Assembly (NCBI RefSeq): GCF_051124815.1
Contig: NZ_CP118485.1
Location: forward strand, 1,736,001-1,800,000
Source of the DNA: Azospirillum sp051124815
Lineage (GTDB): Bacteria > Pseudomonadota > Alphaproteobacteria > Azospirillales > Azospirillaceae
Length of the DNA stretch: 64,000 nt
Direction of reading: 5' to 3'
Shown: positions 15,493 through 23,644 of the stretch, piece by piece
How the letters are laid out: each line of letters starts with the position of its first letter
How positions within the stretch are numbered: the first letter of the stretch is position 1
Notes under the pieces: generated by a model
Database searches by the model: none
What the model was told of the DNA's origin: nothing
What the model saw: the letters and a program-made list of their open reading frames with translations, nothing else
Position numbers and translations under genes: made by a program

Positions 15493-17322
15493 ATGGAAGT
15501 CCAATCGAACAACATCGCCGCGTCCTTGTTCGACGGTCTCAGCCAGTCCCAGCAGACGCAGGGGACCGGGACGAAGAACGACCTGTTTTCCAAGATGATG
15601 GACCGGATGCTGACCGACGCCGCCGCGCGCAAGCGTGAGCAGGCCGATGCGGCGGCACGCGACGCGGCCAAGGACGCCGCAAAGGACGCGGCCAAGGAGG
15701 CCAACGACGCCCGCCGGGCGGATGCCCAGCGCAAGCAGCCGGTGCGTGCCGAACCGAAACCCGACCTGACCCGCGACCGCACGGCCCAGGCCACCCGTCA
15801 GGCCGCGGATGCTGCCGACACGGTCCGTGCTCCGGAGTCGAAGAGCGCCAGGACCGACGATGACCGCAAGGTCCAGGCCAGGCAGGACGACCATCGGCCG
15901 GCCAAGGCCGAAAAGCCGGCGAAGGATGCAAAGGCGGAGGCGGCAACGGCCGATCCCTCCAAGACTGTCGCGGCGAAGGCGGACGACACCAAGACCGCGG
16001 CGGCCGACGATGCCGCTGCGACGGACGATGCAGCCGCTTCGGCCGAGGATGCCGCGCAGACCGATATCGCTTCGGCCGATGCCGCAACCGACGAGCAACC
16101 CCAGCCCGACGAGCAGTCCGCCGCCGAACAGCCTCCGGCCGCTCAGCCGGTGCCGCCGCAGCCGATGCCGCAGGCCAGCGATCTGATCCTCGCCGGACTG
16201 ATGCCGGCTGGACAGGCCGCGGCGAAGGATGCCGCCGATGAGGCGGGCGCCGGCGCCGATGATGACGCGAAGGCCGGGGCCGCCGGATCCGGCACGGCCG
16301 GCTCCCTCGATCCCGCGGCCCAGCTTGCCCAGGCGCAGGCTGCAGCCGCCGGCGCGATGGCGGATGGACAGGCCGCAGGTGCCGACGTATCCGCGAAGGC
16401 CGCCGGCAAGGGCGGTGCCGTGGATGGCGACGCGGCGAAGACCGCGGACGCGTCCCAGGCAGATGCCGGTGCCGAAGCCCTGCCGAGCGACGAGGACGTC
16501 GCCCTGCCCGACCGCTTCGCCGACCTGCTGGCCGCAGCAAAGGCCAAGACGGGCGAAGCCAAGCAGAACGGCAAGCATGCCGGCAGCGAAGGCGGCGGCC
16601 GGAACGATGCCCAACCCCAGACCCAGGCGATGCCGCAGCAGCCGGTGCCGCCGGCGGTGCCTGCCGCCCCGGTGGCGGAAACCGTCACGACCGCTGCGAC
16701 GGGTACGGCCGCCGCGACGCTGGAGGGAATCGATGCGACCGGCGCGACCGGCGGGGCGGCCGGCACCGCCACCGCCAGCCCGCACACTCATCCCGCCCTG
16801 GCCGCGATGGAAGGTGCTCACGGCGGCATTCCCGGGCTCGACCAGCCGCAGGCGACCGCGACGCTCCGGCCATCGCGCGGCGCCGGCATGGCGATGGGCG
16901 TGCACGACCAGATCGCCGTCCACATCAAGAAGAATGTCGGCGACGAGGTCGACCAGTTCACCATCAACCTGCACCCGGCCGAACTTGGCCGGATCGACAT
17001 CAAGCTGGACATCGGCGCCGATGGCCGGGTCAACGCGATGGTCGCGGTTGAAAAGGCGCAGACCCTCGAACTTCTGCAGCGTGACAGCCGCAGCCTGGAA
17101 CGCGCCTTGCAAGACGCTGGGCTGCAGACGGACTCGAACAGCCTGAACTTCAGCCTGCGCGGCGAAGGCAATCCCTTCGCCGGTGACGGCCGGGGGGACG
17201 GCAGGGGTGGTGGATCGGGTCGGCGCGGCCGCGGCTTCGGCGGGGGTGGCGACGATGACGAGACCGGCAGCACCGTCTACACGGCAACGCTCGGCAACGG
17301 GCGCGTCGACATCCGCGCCTGA
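15493..17322 (+). CDS. fliK: Flagellar hook-length control protein FliK
   Basis: FliK measures hook length and switches export specificity. The frame extends upstream to 15439, but that would start inside the sigma-54 promoter; the ATG at 15493 has a GAGAGG site and is chosen. The 609-residue product has a long, low-complexity Ala/Asp/Lys/Pro-rich ruler region (about 30-440) and a folded C-terminal hook-switch domain (about 470-565) with INLHPAELGRIDIKLDI and LLQRDSRSLERALQDAGL. The C-terminal tail is Gly/Arg rich. Sequence length and composition vary widely in this family. Confidence 0.9.
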   Translation: MEVQSNNIAASLFDGLSQSQQTQGTGTKNDLFSKMMDRMLTDAAARKREQADAAARDAAKDAAKDAAKEANDARRADAQRKQPVRAEPKPDLTRDRTAQATRQAADAADTVRAPESKSARTDDDRKVQARQDDHRPAKAEKPAKDAKAEAATADPSKTVAAKADDTKTAAADDAAATDDAAASAEDAAQTDIASADAATDEQPQPDEQSAAEQPPAAQPVPPQPMPQASDLILAGLMPAGQAAAKDAADEAGAGADDDAKAGAAGSGTAGSLDPAAQLAQAQAAAAGAMADGQAAGADVSAKAAGKGGAVDGDAAKTADASQADAGAEALPSDEDVALPDRFADLLAAAKAKTGEAKQNGKHAGSEGGGRNDAQPQTQAMPQQPVPPAVPAAPVAETVTTAATGTAAATLEGIDATGATGGAAGTATASPHTHPALAAMEGAHGGIPGLDQPQATATLRPSRGAGMAMGVHDQIAVHIKKNVGDEVDQFTINLHPAELGRIDIKLDIGADGRVNAMVAVEKAQTLELLQRDSRSLERALQDAGLQTDSNSLNFSLRGEGNPFAGDGRGDGRGGGSGRRGRGFGGGGDDDETGSTVYTATLGNGRVDIRA

Positions 17323-17403
17323 CGACGAGGACGGCGGCCATTCCGCCGCAGCCCACCGTCACAAGAGAGATATCGGCCGCGAGGCCAACGAAGGACGACC
17401 GCC

Positions 17404-18153
17404 ATGACCACGACGACCAACACCACCAGCCCGACCCTGAACCAGTACGGCACCTATTCGGGTGGCCTGTCCACCGGGTCGAAGACGGCGTCCGAAACGG
17501 CCAAGACCCCGCAAACCGATGCCGACAAGACCGCATCGGCCACCAAGGGCCTCGGCGACAATTTCCAGACGTTCCTCACCATGCTGACCACGCAGATGAA
17601 GAACCAGGACCCGCTGAAGCCGCTCGACACCAATGACATGACCAAGCAGTTGGTCGACTTCGCCAACGTCGAGCAGAACATCGGCACCAACAGCCGCCTG
17701 GACAAGCTGGTTCAGCTGCAGTCGGCCGGCACCGCGTCGACCAACCTCGCCTATCTCGGCCGCACCGTCGCCTTCGAGGGCGACAACTTCCAGTACAGCC
17801 AGGGCATGACCCAGGCGCCGCTCGGTTACGAGCTGGCGACATCGGCCAAGTCGGTGCGCGTCGACATCCTGGATGCCAACGGCAACATCATCCGCTCGAT
17901 GCCGGGCGAGACCACCGCCGGCACCAAGCACGCCGTCAACTGGGACTTCAAGGACAACAACGGCCGCGCGGTCCAGCCGGGCACCTACCGCATGAACGTG
18001 GCGCCGTTGGCGGAGAACAAGACCGACACCATCAAGACCACCACCTACACCTTCGGCACCGTCGCCGGTATCGGCAGCAACAAGGACGGCGAAACCGTGC
18101 TGAACATCGGCGCCAGCGAAGTCCCGCTGTCGAAGCTGACCACCGTCTATTGA
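17404..18153 (+). CDS. flgD: Flagellar hook assembly (capping) protein FlgD
   Basis: FlgD caps the growing hook. The 249-residue product has the N-terminal conserved block LGDNFQTFLTMLTTQMKNQDPLKPLD (about residues 49-74), then FANVEQNIGTN, followed by FlgD Ig-like and tudor-like regions (LGRTVAFEGD; GTYRMNV). It lies 81 bp downstream of fliK on the same strand, a common fliK-flgD pairing, and probably shares its sigma-54 promoter. Confidence 0.93.
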   Translation: MTTTTNTTSPTLNQYGTYSGGLSTGSKTASETAKTPQTDADKTASATKGLGDNFQTFLTMLTTQMKNQDPLKPLDTNDMTKQLVDFANVEQNIGTNSRLDKLVQLQSAGTASTNLAYLGRTVAFEGDNFQYSQGMTQAPLGYELATSAKSVRVDILDANGNIIRSMPGETTAGTKHAVNWDFKDNNGRAVQPGTYRMNVAPLAENKTDTIKTTTYTFGTVAGIGSNKDGETVLNIGASEVPLSKLTTVY

Positions 18154-18191
18154 TCGGCATTCGTTGCACAGACGGATTGTCGGACCGCTTG

Positions 18192-18221
18192 CCGGACGGG
18201 GCGTCGCGACCGCCCGTCCGG
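18192..18221 (+). terminator. Stem-loop after flgD
   Basis: CCGGACGGG (18192-18200) and CCCGTCCGG (18213-18221) form a perfect 9-bp stem 38 bp past the flgD stop. There is no T tract, so this is a weak terminator call. Confidence 0.4.
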
Positions 18222-18251
18222 TCGGGTGAGCGACTACCACCCGATAAAAAG

Positions 18252-18279
18252 TTAACCCTTTCGTTTAGGCATTTGTTAA
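18252..18279 (+). promoter_or_regulatory. CtrA-like box upstream of sciP
   Basis: TTAG-GCATTTG-TTAA (18265-18279) is one mismatch from TTAA-N7-TTAA, with a further TTAAC half-site at 18252-18256. It lies 63 bp before the sciP ATG. In Caulobacter sciP is a CtrA target, which fits. Confidence 0.55.
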
Positions 18280-18341
18280 GTGCCGGCGCATACAGTACCC
18301 CGAAATCGTGGAATCCACAGTTTGGGTTGGAGCGTCCGCGC

Positions 18342-18668
18342 ATGGCACTCATCGAACTCGACACCGGCGACGAATTGGCAGCCGGTGCATCGGTCATTGG
18401 TCCCGAAGGGCGTCCCATGACCGAAAACGACCTTCCCCCGCCCGACACCAAGCGTTGGGTGATGCGCCGCAAGGCGGAAGTGGTCGCCGGCGTCCGTTCG
18501 GGCCTGATAAGCCTGGAAGAGGCCTGCCGCCGCTACACGCTGTCGGTGGAGGAATTCCTGTCCTGGCAGCGGCTGATCGACAGCCACGGCATGCGCGGCC
18601 TGCGCGCCACCCGCCTGCAGGATTACCGCCCCGGCCAGTCCGTCCGCGACCGCGTCGGCGCCGACTGA
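18342..18668 (+). CDS. sciP: CtrA inhibitor SciP (DUF1153 family)
   Basis: SciP is a small HTH protein that binds CtrA in Caulobacter and blocks CtrA-dependent transcription in swarmer cells. The 108-residue product contains the family core PPPDTKRWVMRRKAEVVAGV, then GLISLEEACRRYTLSVEEFLSW (HTH) and GMRGLRATRLQDYR. The ATG at 18342 has GGAG upstream; another ATG at 18418 would give the core alone, close to the Caulobacter length. It follows the flagellar cluster and is preceded by a CtrA-like box, suggesting feedback. Confidence 0.88.
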   Translation: MALIELDTGDELAAGASVIGPEGRPMTENDLPPPDTKRWVMRRKAEVVAGVRSGLISLEEACRRYTLSVEEFLSWQRLIDSHGMRGLRATRLQDYRPGQSVRDRVGAD

Positions 18669-18690
18669 GGCAGCGCACACAGAGTTGATG

Positions 18691-18723
18691 AAGCGCCGCG
18701 GGGCCGACCTGCGGCGCTTTTTT
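18691..18723 (+). terminator. Rho-independent terminator of sciP
   Basis: AAGCGCCGC (18691-18699) pairs with GCGGCGCTT (18711-18719) and runs into TTTTTT. It lies 22 bp after the sciP stop and faces the end of the TetR gene. Confidence 0.88.
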
Positions 18724-18759
18724 GCGTTTGGGGCGGTTGAGACCGGGCGCACCCGCCGC

Positions 18760-19353
18760 CTATGGCCGCGCCTGTCCACATGCCCCGTCGATCAGCGCCG
18801 CAGCCGCGCTTGCCACCGCGTCGTTGCCCGGTCCCAGATCCAGCGCACGACCAGCGGCATAGGCGCCTTCCATCAGCAATTGAAGCTGCGCGCACAGCCG
18901 GTCCGGATCGGCGGCGCCGGCCGCGACCGCCAACGCGTGCAGACGGTCGCGCACCATGCGCTTATGGGCCAGCGCCAGCCCACGGGCCGGGTTGGCGGGG
19001 TCGCGCAACTCCGCGGCGGCGCTGGTGAAGGGGCAGCCCTGGAACTTCGGATGGTCGATCCAGTGGGCGAGTGCCACGAACAGCGCCTTCATCTGGGCGC
19101 GCGGGTCGCCGGGATGGCGGGCTACCACCCGGTCCCACCATGCCCCGTGCTGGGCGATGCTGCGTTCCAGGTAGGCGCAGACCAGATCATCCTTGGATTC
19201 GAAGTTCCGGTACAGGCTCATCTTCGCGACGCCGGATTTGGCGATGATGGTGTCGATGCCGACGGCGCGGATGCCCTCGCGATAGAACAACTCCGCCGCC
19301 GTATCGAGGATCCGATCCCGCGCCGGCTTCCTTGCGCCTTCAGCTTCCACCAT
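18760..19353 (-). CDS. TetR/AcrR family transcriptional regulator
   Basis: The 197-residue product has a classic TetR HTH at residues 13-60 (RDRILDTAAELFYREGIRAVGIDTII then SGVAKMSLYRNFESKDDLV). The helical ligand-binding domain contains WWDRVVARHPGDPRAQMKAL, FQGCPFTSAAAEL and LMEGAYAAGRAL, a pattern seen in NemR/LmrA-type regulators where the Cys may sense electrophiles. It is divergent from the MaoC gene, and two inverted operator copies lie between them, so autoregulation and control of MaoC are likely. Confidence 0.88.
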   Translation of the reverse strand: MVEAEGARKPARDRILDTAAELFYREGIRAVGIDTIIAKSGVAKMSLYRNFESKDDLVCAYLERSIAQHGAWWDRVVARHPGDPRAQMKALFVALAHWIDHPKFQGCPFTSAAAELRDPANPARGLALAHKRMVRDRLHALAVAAGAADPDRLCAQLQLLMEGAYAAGRALDLGPGNDAVASAAAALIDGACGQARP

Positions 19354-19401
19354 TCCCGCTCCATCCGTTCCGAACGGCCGGGTTCAAGCCCGCCGTTGAC
19401 A

Positions 19402-19452
19402 ATGATACAGACCTGTCTCTACCATCGCAACGAGGAGACAGGTCTGTATCAT
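19402..19452. promoter_or_regulatory. Twin inverted TetR-type operators
   Basis: An 18-bp sequence, ATGATACAGACCTGTCTC (19402-19419), recurs as its perfect reverse complement at 19435-19452. Each copy contains ACAG-AC-CTGT, itself a near-palindrome as expected for a dimer site. Core centres are 33 bp apart, about three helical turns. A TTGACA (19396-19401) adjoins the first copy. Confidence 0.75.
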
Positions 19453-19500
19453 CGCCGGGCGGTGCGGACCTGTCCGTCACGATGAACGGAGTTCCGGGGG

Positions 19501-19944
19501 ATGCGCTATTTCGAGGATGTCACGGTGGGCGACCGCTTCACCGGCGGGCCGCTGACCGTCGAGGCGGCGGAGATCGTCGCCTATGCCGAAAAGTTCGACC
19601 CGCAGCCCTTCCATCTGGACCCCGAGGCGGCGAAGGACACGCTGTTCCGCGGGCTGGCGGCCAGCGGCTGGCACACCGCGGGGATGACCATGCGGATGAT
19701 CGTTGGCAGCAATGCCGAACTGGCGGGCGGCTATATCGGCATGGGCGTCGATTCCATCGGCTGGCCCCGCCCGACCCGGCCCGGCGACGTGCTGCGCATC
19801 GAGATGGAGGTGATGGAGGCCCGCCGCTCCGCCAAGCGACCCGACCAGGGCGTGCTGCGGGTGAAGACCACAACCTTCAACCAGAATGACGAGGTGGTGC
19901 AGACCATGATCGCCAACCTGCTGGCACCCGGCCGCCCCTCTTGA
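19501..19944 (+). CDS. MaoC-like (R)-specific enoyl-CoA hydratase family protein
   Basis: The 147-residue product is a single hot-dog domain. It opens with RYFEDVTVGDRFTGGPLTVE and has the hydratase-2-like segment YAEKFDPQPFHLDPEAA (Asp and His catalytic positions of the D-x4-H motif) and FRGLAASGWHTA. MaoC proteins hydrate trans-2-enoyl-CoA or act on related thioesters; the substrate is not evident. It is probably repressed by the divergent TetR protein through the twin operator. GGAG lies 9 bases before the ATG. Confidence 0.85.
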   Translation: MRYFEDVTVGDRFTGGPLTVEAAEIVAYAEKFDPQPFHLDPEAAKDTLFRGLAASGWHTAGMTMRMIVGSNAELAGGYIGMGVDSIGWPRPTRPGDVLRIEMEVMEARRSAKRPDQGVLRVKTTTFNQNDEVVQTMIANLLAPGRPS

Positions 19945-19982
19945 AAAAGAAAGCCCCCGCATCCGGGAGGGGATGCGGGGGC
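19943..19982 (-). terminator. Terminator between maoC-like gene and TRAP gene
   Basis: GCCCCCGCATCC (19953-19964) and GGATGCGGGGGC (19971-19982) form a 12-bp stem. On the minus strand it is followed by TTTCTTTTT, so it terminates the TRAP gene; it may also stop MaoC transcripts. Confidence 0.85.
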
Positions 19983-20017
19983 CGCAGTCGAAACTGGCTA
20001 AATCCGGCTTTCTGCGG

Positions 20018-21106
20018 TCAGCGCTTCAGGCCGGCCGTGAAAGCAAAGTTGTCGAAGGAGTTCTCGGCCACCCGGAACCACAGATATTCGTCGTCGCGGA
20101 ACTTCTTCCACTGCTCGTAGATCTTGGCGAACTTCGGGTTGGACTTGGCCGTTTCGTCATACAGCTCGATGGCGGCCTTGTAGCAGGCCTCCATCACGTC
20201 GCGCGGGAAGGGGCGCAGTTGGGCGCCGCCGCCAACCAGTCGCTTCAGCGCCGCCGGATTCTCGGCGTCGTACTTGGCGTTCATGGTCAGGTTGGCTTCG
20301 AAGCAGGCGGCCTCCAGAACGGCCTTGTACTGCTTGGGCAATTGTTCCCACTGCTGCTTGTTGACCAGCAGCGAGACGTTCAGCCCGCCTTCCCACCAGC
20401 CCGGGTAGTAGTAGTACTTGGCGACCTTGTTGAAGCCGAGCTTCTCGTCGTCATAGGGGCCGATCCACTCGGCGGCGTCGATGGTGCCCTTTTCCAGCGA
20501 CGGATAGATGTCGCCGCCGGCGATCTGCTGCGGCACGACGCCCAGCTTGGCCAGGACCTGCCCGGCGAAGCCGCCGATGCGGAACTTCAGGCCCTTCAGA
20601 TCCTCGACGGTCTTGATTTCCTTGCGGAACCAGCCGCCCATCTGCACGCCGGTGTTGCCGGCCGGGAAGTTCACGACGCCGTAGCCGTCGAAGAACTCGC
20701 GCAGCAGCGGCATGCCGCCACCATTGTAGATCCAGGCGTTCTGCTGGCGGGCGTTCAGACCGAAGGGCACCGTCGCGTCGAAGGTGAAGGTCGGGTCCTT
20801 GCCGACATAGTAATAGCTGGCGGTGTGGCCGCATTCGACCGTGCCGTTCTGCACCGCGTCCAGCACCTGCAGGCCGGGGACGATCTCACCGGCGGCGAAG
20901 GGACGGATCTGGAACTTGCCGTCGGTGGCCGCGGCGACGCGGGCGGCGATGGTGTCGGCGCCACCATAGATCGTGTCCAGGCTCTTGGGGAAGCTGGACG
21001 CCAGACGCCAATGGATTTCCGGCTGGGTCTGCGCGATGGCGGGGGCCGCCAGGGTGCTGGCGGCGACGCCGACACCGGCGGAGGTCAGGAAGGAACGACG
21101 CTTCAT
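20018..21106 (-). CDS. TRAP transporter solute-binding protein (DctP family), Tat-exported
   Basis: The 362-residue periplasmic protein starts MKRRSFLTSAGVGVAAST, a twin-arginine signal (RRSFL) with cleavage near AIA-QT. The body has DctP-family features: HWRLASSFPKSLDTIYGGAD, the Arg-containing FRIGGFAGQVLAKLGVVPQQ ligand strand, and WIGPYDDEKLGFNKVAKYYY, which resembles 2-oxo-acid-binding TakP-type proteins. A longer frame to 21175 lacks a good site; GAGGAAACG precedes 21106. No DctQ or DctM membrane genes adjoin it, so it is an orphan here. Confidence 0.88.
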   Translation of the reverse strand: MKRRSFLTSAGVGVAASTLAAPAIAQTQPEIHWRLASSFPKSLDTIYGGADTIAARVAAATDGKFQIRPFAAGEIVPGLQVLDAVQNGTVECGHTASYYYVGKDPTFTFDATVPFGLNARQQNAWIYNGGGMPLLREFFDGYGVVNFPAGNTGVQMGGWFRKEIKTVEDLKGLKFRIGGFAGQVLAKLGVVPQQIAGGDIYPSLEKGTIDAAEWIGPYDDEKLGFNKVAKYYYYPGWWEGGLNVSLLVNKQQWEQLPKQYKAVLEAACFEANLTMNAKYDAENPAALKRLVGGGAQLRPFPRDVMEACYKAAIELYDETAKSNPKFAKIYEQWKKFRDDEYLWFRVAENSFDNFAFTAGLKR

Positions 21107-21682
21107 GAACGTTTCCTCATCGTTATGGCCATGGCGCCGGTTGAACGATGACGCCATTTGCCGAACAGAAGACACTATGGTGCCTGAACAATCCTAGAAA
21201 TTGCGATGGCTGTTGGGCAATTCGTCAAAATGCATGGCTTCCATTCCCGGCCTATTCCATCGCATGGAAAATACAGCGCGCAGGCGCGGCTGAAACGGCG
21301 ACGGAAGTCCGTCGCCCTCTGCAGGATTTTCAAAGCAATGCATCGCGGAAAGATACCAGGACTGACATCTGCTCGGAGGAGCATCCATCAGCCTCATCGA
21401 TCAACCGCGGACCCGTCTTGCCGTCGCCTGAATGGTTACGTGTACCGATGATATATGCGACGCCCGGAATGGCACCCACCCCTACTTTCGTTCATCGGCG
21501 GCAGTTCCGAAACACGCCGTCGGCCACATCACGGGCAAGCGCTTCGTACGCATGCAAAGGCGAGCACACGCCATCGCGTGCAACTTGCAGCTTCCAACGG
21601 GATGGGATGCTTGGCATGTTTGCCGCGCGGTCGGGGCGGTGGATCGGCCACCGCCCGCGCCGCACCAACGGAGGGCAAGAGG
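21107..21682. other. TRAP gene to small-peptide gene intergenic region
   Basis: This 576-bp stretch has a less GC-rich, less coding-like composition than its surroundings, with many stop codons and only short unsupported open frames. It includes a 9-bp hairpin (GGGCGGTGG/CCACCGCCC, 21634-21656) just upstream of the ribosome-binding site of the small peptide gene. A long leader or a non-coding RNA could lie here; I cannot place either. Confidence 0.4.
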
Positions 21683-21757
21683 ATGGATAAAATCCTCACT
21701 CTCCTGATCCTGCTGTTGCAGGTGGTCAAGCTGGTGCTTGAATACCTGAACCGCTGA
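21683..21757 (+). CDS. Very small hydrophobic peptide (24 aa), toxin-like
   Basis: The 24-residue product starts MDKILTLLILLLQVV and ends with a charged LEYLNR tail, so it is a single amphipathic or transmembrane helix. A strong GGAGGGCAAGAGG precedes the ATG, a hairpin lies upstream and a strong stem-loop follows the stop by 7 bp. Composition and form resemble type I toxins such as TisB and DinQ of E. coli, which depolarise the inner membrane. The similarity is one of form, not proven homology. An antitoxin RNA has not been identified. Confidence 0.5.
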   Translation: MDKILTLLILLLQVVKLVLEYLNR

Positions 21758-21764
21758 TCGGGTC

Positions 21765-21795
21765 GGCGCGCCGGGGGTCACGACCTCGGCGCGCC
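21765..21795 (+). terminator. Stem-loop after small peptide gene
   Basis: GGCGCGCCG (21765-21773) pairs with CGGCGCGCC (21787-21795), 7 bp after the stop codon. There is no T tract on the plus strand directly after it. Confidence 0.6.
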
Positions 21796-21886
21796 TTCCC
21801 CAAAAATAGTGCTTTTTCACGCCGACGGCAACGGGTCACCCCAGCACGCTTCACAATCGCCAACAGTGGGAAAGAAACGCGCCCCC

Positions 21887-22576
21887 TCAAGGAACGCCGG
21901 CCGGCCGGCCGTGCTTGGGACGCAGGCACAGTAGCACGCCGCCCAACAGCAATCCGGCCGCCAGACCGCCCGCATGCGCGGCCCAGCCAACCTCGGCAAG
22001 CGGGGAGTCGGCGTCCAGCGGCACCAGCGTCATCGCCGCGTTCAACAGCGCGAAAAGCAGGATCACCCCCTGCGCCAGCCGCCGGGGGAGACGCCGTGAC
22101 AGCAGCCCGAAGCGCGGCCGCATCCACAGGAAGGCGCCCATCAGCGCACAGATCGCCCCGCTCGCCCCGATCAGCGGCGCCATCCGGTCGACGGCGAGCA
22201 GCCCCTCCGTCAGCGCCGCCGCCACCATTCCGGTGATGAACAGCGCCAGATAGCGGAGATGTCCGGCCTCCCGCTCCACCACGTCACCCAACAGCCACAG
22301 CACGGCCATGTTGGAGACCAGATGCGTCAGGTCGCCATGGATCAGCACATGCCCGAAAAGCCCGCGCCAAAGCGCAGCGGTCGGCAGCGGCCCCGCCAGC
22401 TCGACCGTTCCGAAGAAATAGGCGGGTACGAAGGCGAAGGATTCCGGCGGCAGCCGCAGGACGAAGGCCAGCACGCAGACAAGGATGACGGAGCGGTTGG
22501 CATAGGGCGGGATCGGCGCAACGGCGACCTGTCCAGTTCCTCGGCTCCGGCCATGCCGGTCCAGCACCAGCGCCAT
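21887..22576 (-). CDS. Rhomboid family intramembrane serine protease
   Basis: The 229-residue inner-membrane protein has about six transmembrane helices. The catalytic serine lies in PLIGASGAICALMGAF (GxSG motif) and the catalytic histidine in the late WAAHAGGLAAGLLLG helix. The family LFGHVLIHGDLTHLVSNMAVLW block (loop 1/helix 2) is intact, with its conserved His and Asn. A GTG at 22627 would add 17 residues; the ATG at 22576, preceded by GGGGGCAGGGG, is preferred. Substrate unknown. Confidence 0.87.
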   Translation of the reverse strand: MALVLDRHGRSRGTGQVAVAPIPPYANRSVILVCVLAFVLRLPPESFAFVPAYFFGTVELAGPLPTAALWRGLFGHVLIHGDLTHLVSNMAVLWLLGDVVEREAGHLRYLALFITGMVAAALTEGLLAVDRMAPLIGASGAICALMGAFLWMRPRFGLLSRRLPRRLAQGVILLFALLNAAMTLVPLDADSPLAEVGWAAHAGGLAAGLLLGGVLLCLRPKHGRPAGVP

Positions 22577-22794
22577 CCCCTGCCCCCGCTGTTCGGTGCC
22601 GCCGCTTCGCGCGGCGATAAGTCTCACCCCAATGTAAGAAGGGGTATTGGCGAAAAACAGCCGTTTCCCGTGCCGCTCAGGGCCTTCCTATACCGGTCGT
22701 ACGGATTGGAGCGGCGGCCACCGGCTGGCACAGTGGCTCTACCATCCGGCGAGGGTCCCTTCGCCGGACAATGACAACCGGGGAAGAAACGACC

Positions 22795-23592
22795 ATGAAC
22801 GAACGTCAGGATACCGGCAGCATGACGGTGGACCGCCAGGGGCGCGTCATGGTGCTGACCATGAGCGACGCCGGCACCCGCAATGCGCTGGGCTTGAAGA
22901 TGATGGCGGCCGGCCGCGACGCGCTGGACGAGGCGACGCACGACCCCGGCATCGGCGCCATCGTGCTGACCGGCGCCGGCGGCGCCTTCAGCAGCGGCGG
23001 GCACCTCAACAACCTCTATCACCATGGCAACCGCTCGCGGTCGGAGAACCGGGACGGGATCGAGCGTTTCCACGGCTGGGTCCGGTCCATGCGCGAATGC
23101 CCCAAGCCGATCATCGCCGCCGTGGAGGGGCCGGCCGCCGGGGCCGGCTTCTCGCTGGCGCTGGCCTGCGACCTGATCGTCGCGGCGGAGGATGCGCAGT
23201 TCCTGACCGCCTATGTCAGGGTCGGGCTGACCGCCGACGGCGGCGCCTCCGCCTCGCTCGCCCGCGCGCTGCCGCCGCAACTCTATGCCGAACTGATGCT
23301 GACCGGCGGACCCGTCGATGCCGCGCGTCTGCATGCCGCCGGTGTCGTCAACCGCGTCACCGCGCCGGGCCGGGCGCTGGACGAGGCGACCGCCTGGGCG
23401 CAGACCATCGCCGAGGGACCGGCCGGTGCCATGGGCCGGGCGAAGAAGCTGATGGAACTGGCCTATGGCAGCTTCGCCACCCAGCTTGCCCGCGAAAGCG
23501 ACCTGTTCGTCGAGGCGCTGCACCATGGCGAGGCGAAGGAGGGAATCACCGCCTTCTTCGAGAAGCGCCGGCCGGTGTTCCACAAACGCTGA
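22795..23592 (+). CDS. Enoyl-CoA hydratase/isomerase family protein
   Basis: The 265-residue crotonase-fold protein has the oxyanion-hole segments GAGGAFSSGGHLNNL (about residues 68-82) and VEGPAAGAGFSLALACDLIVA, then the catalytic-region VRVGLTADGGASASLARAL. The acidic residue sits as Asp in the TADGGA position, a PaaG-like pattern seen in isomerases and hydratases of aromatic and fatty acyl-CoA degradation. The ATG at 22795 is preferred over 22771 because of the GGGGAAG site. It stands alone, so the pathway is unknown. Confidence 0.85.
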   Translation: MNERQDTGSMTVDRQGRVMVLTMSDAGTRNALGLKMMAAGRDALDEATHDPGIGAIVLTGAGGAFSSGGHLNNLYHHGNRSRSENRDGIERFHGWVRSMRECPKPIIAAVEGPAAGAGFSLALACDLIVAAEDAQFLTAYVRVGLTADGGASASLARALPPQLYAELMLTGGPVDAARLHAAGVVNRVTAPGRALDEATAWAQTIAEGPAGAMGRAKKLMELAYGSFATQLARESDLFVEALHHGEAKEGITAFFEKRRPVFHKR

Positions 23593-23602
23593 GCGATAAA
23601 AC

Positions 23603-23635
23603 GGGCCGGGCACCGATTGTCGCGGCGCCCGGCCC
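23603..23635 (-). terminator. Terminator of chemoreceptor gene
   Basis: GGGCCGGGC (23603-23611) and GCCCGGCCC (23627-23635) form a 9-bp stem between convergent genes. On the minus strand it runs into GTTTTATC, so it mainly serves the chemoreceptor gene. Confidence 0.7.
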
Positions 23636-23644
23636 CGATTCGCA

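Noticed and set aside
20157..20834. Arg/Gly-rich minus-strand frames inside the TRAP solute-binding gene
   Set aside because: They are out-of-frame readings of the same gene with no family features.
22733..22750. CTGGCACAGTGG before the enoyl-CoA hydratase gene as a sigma-54 site
   Set aside because: The -12 GC is missing at the required spacing.
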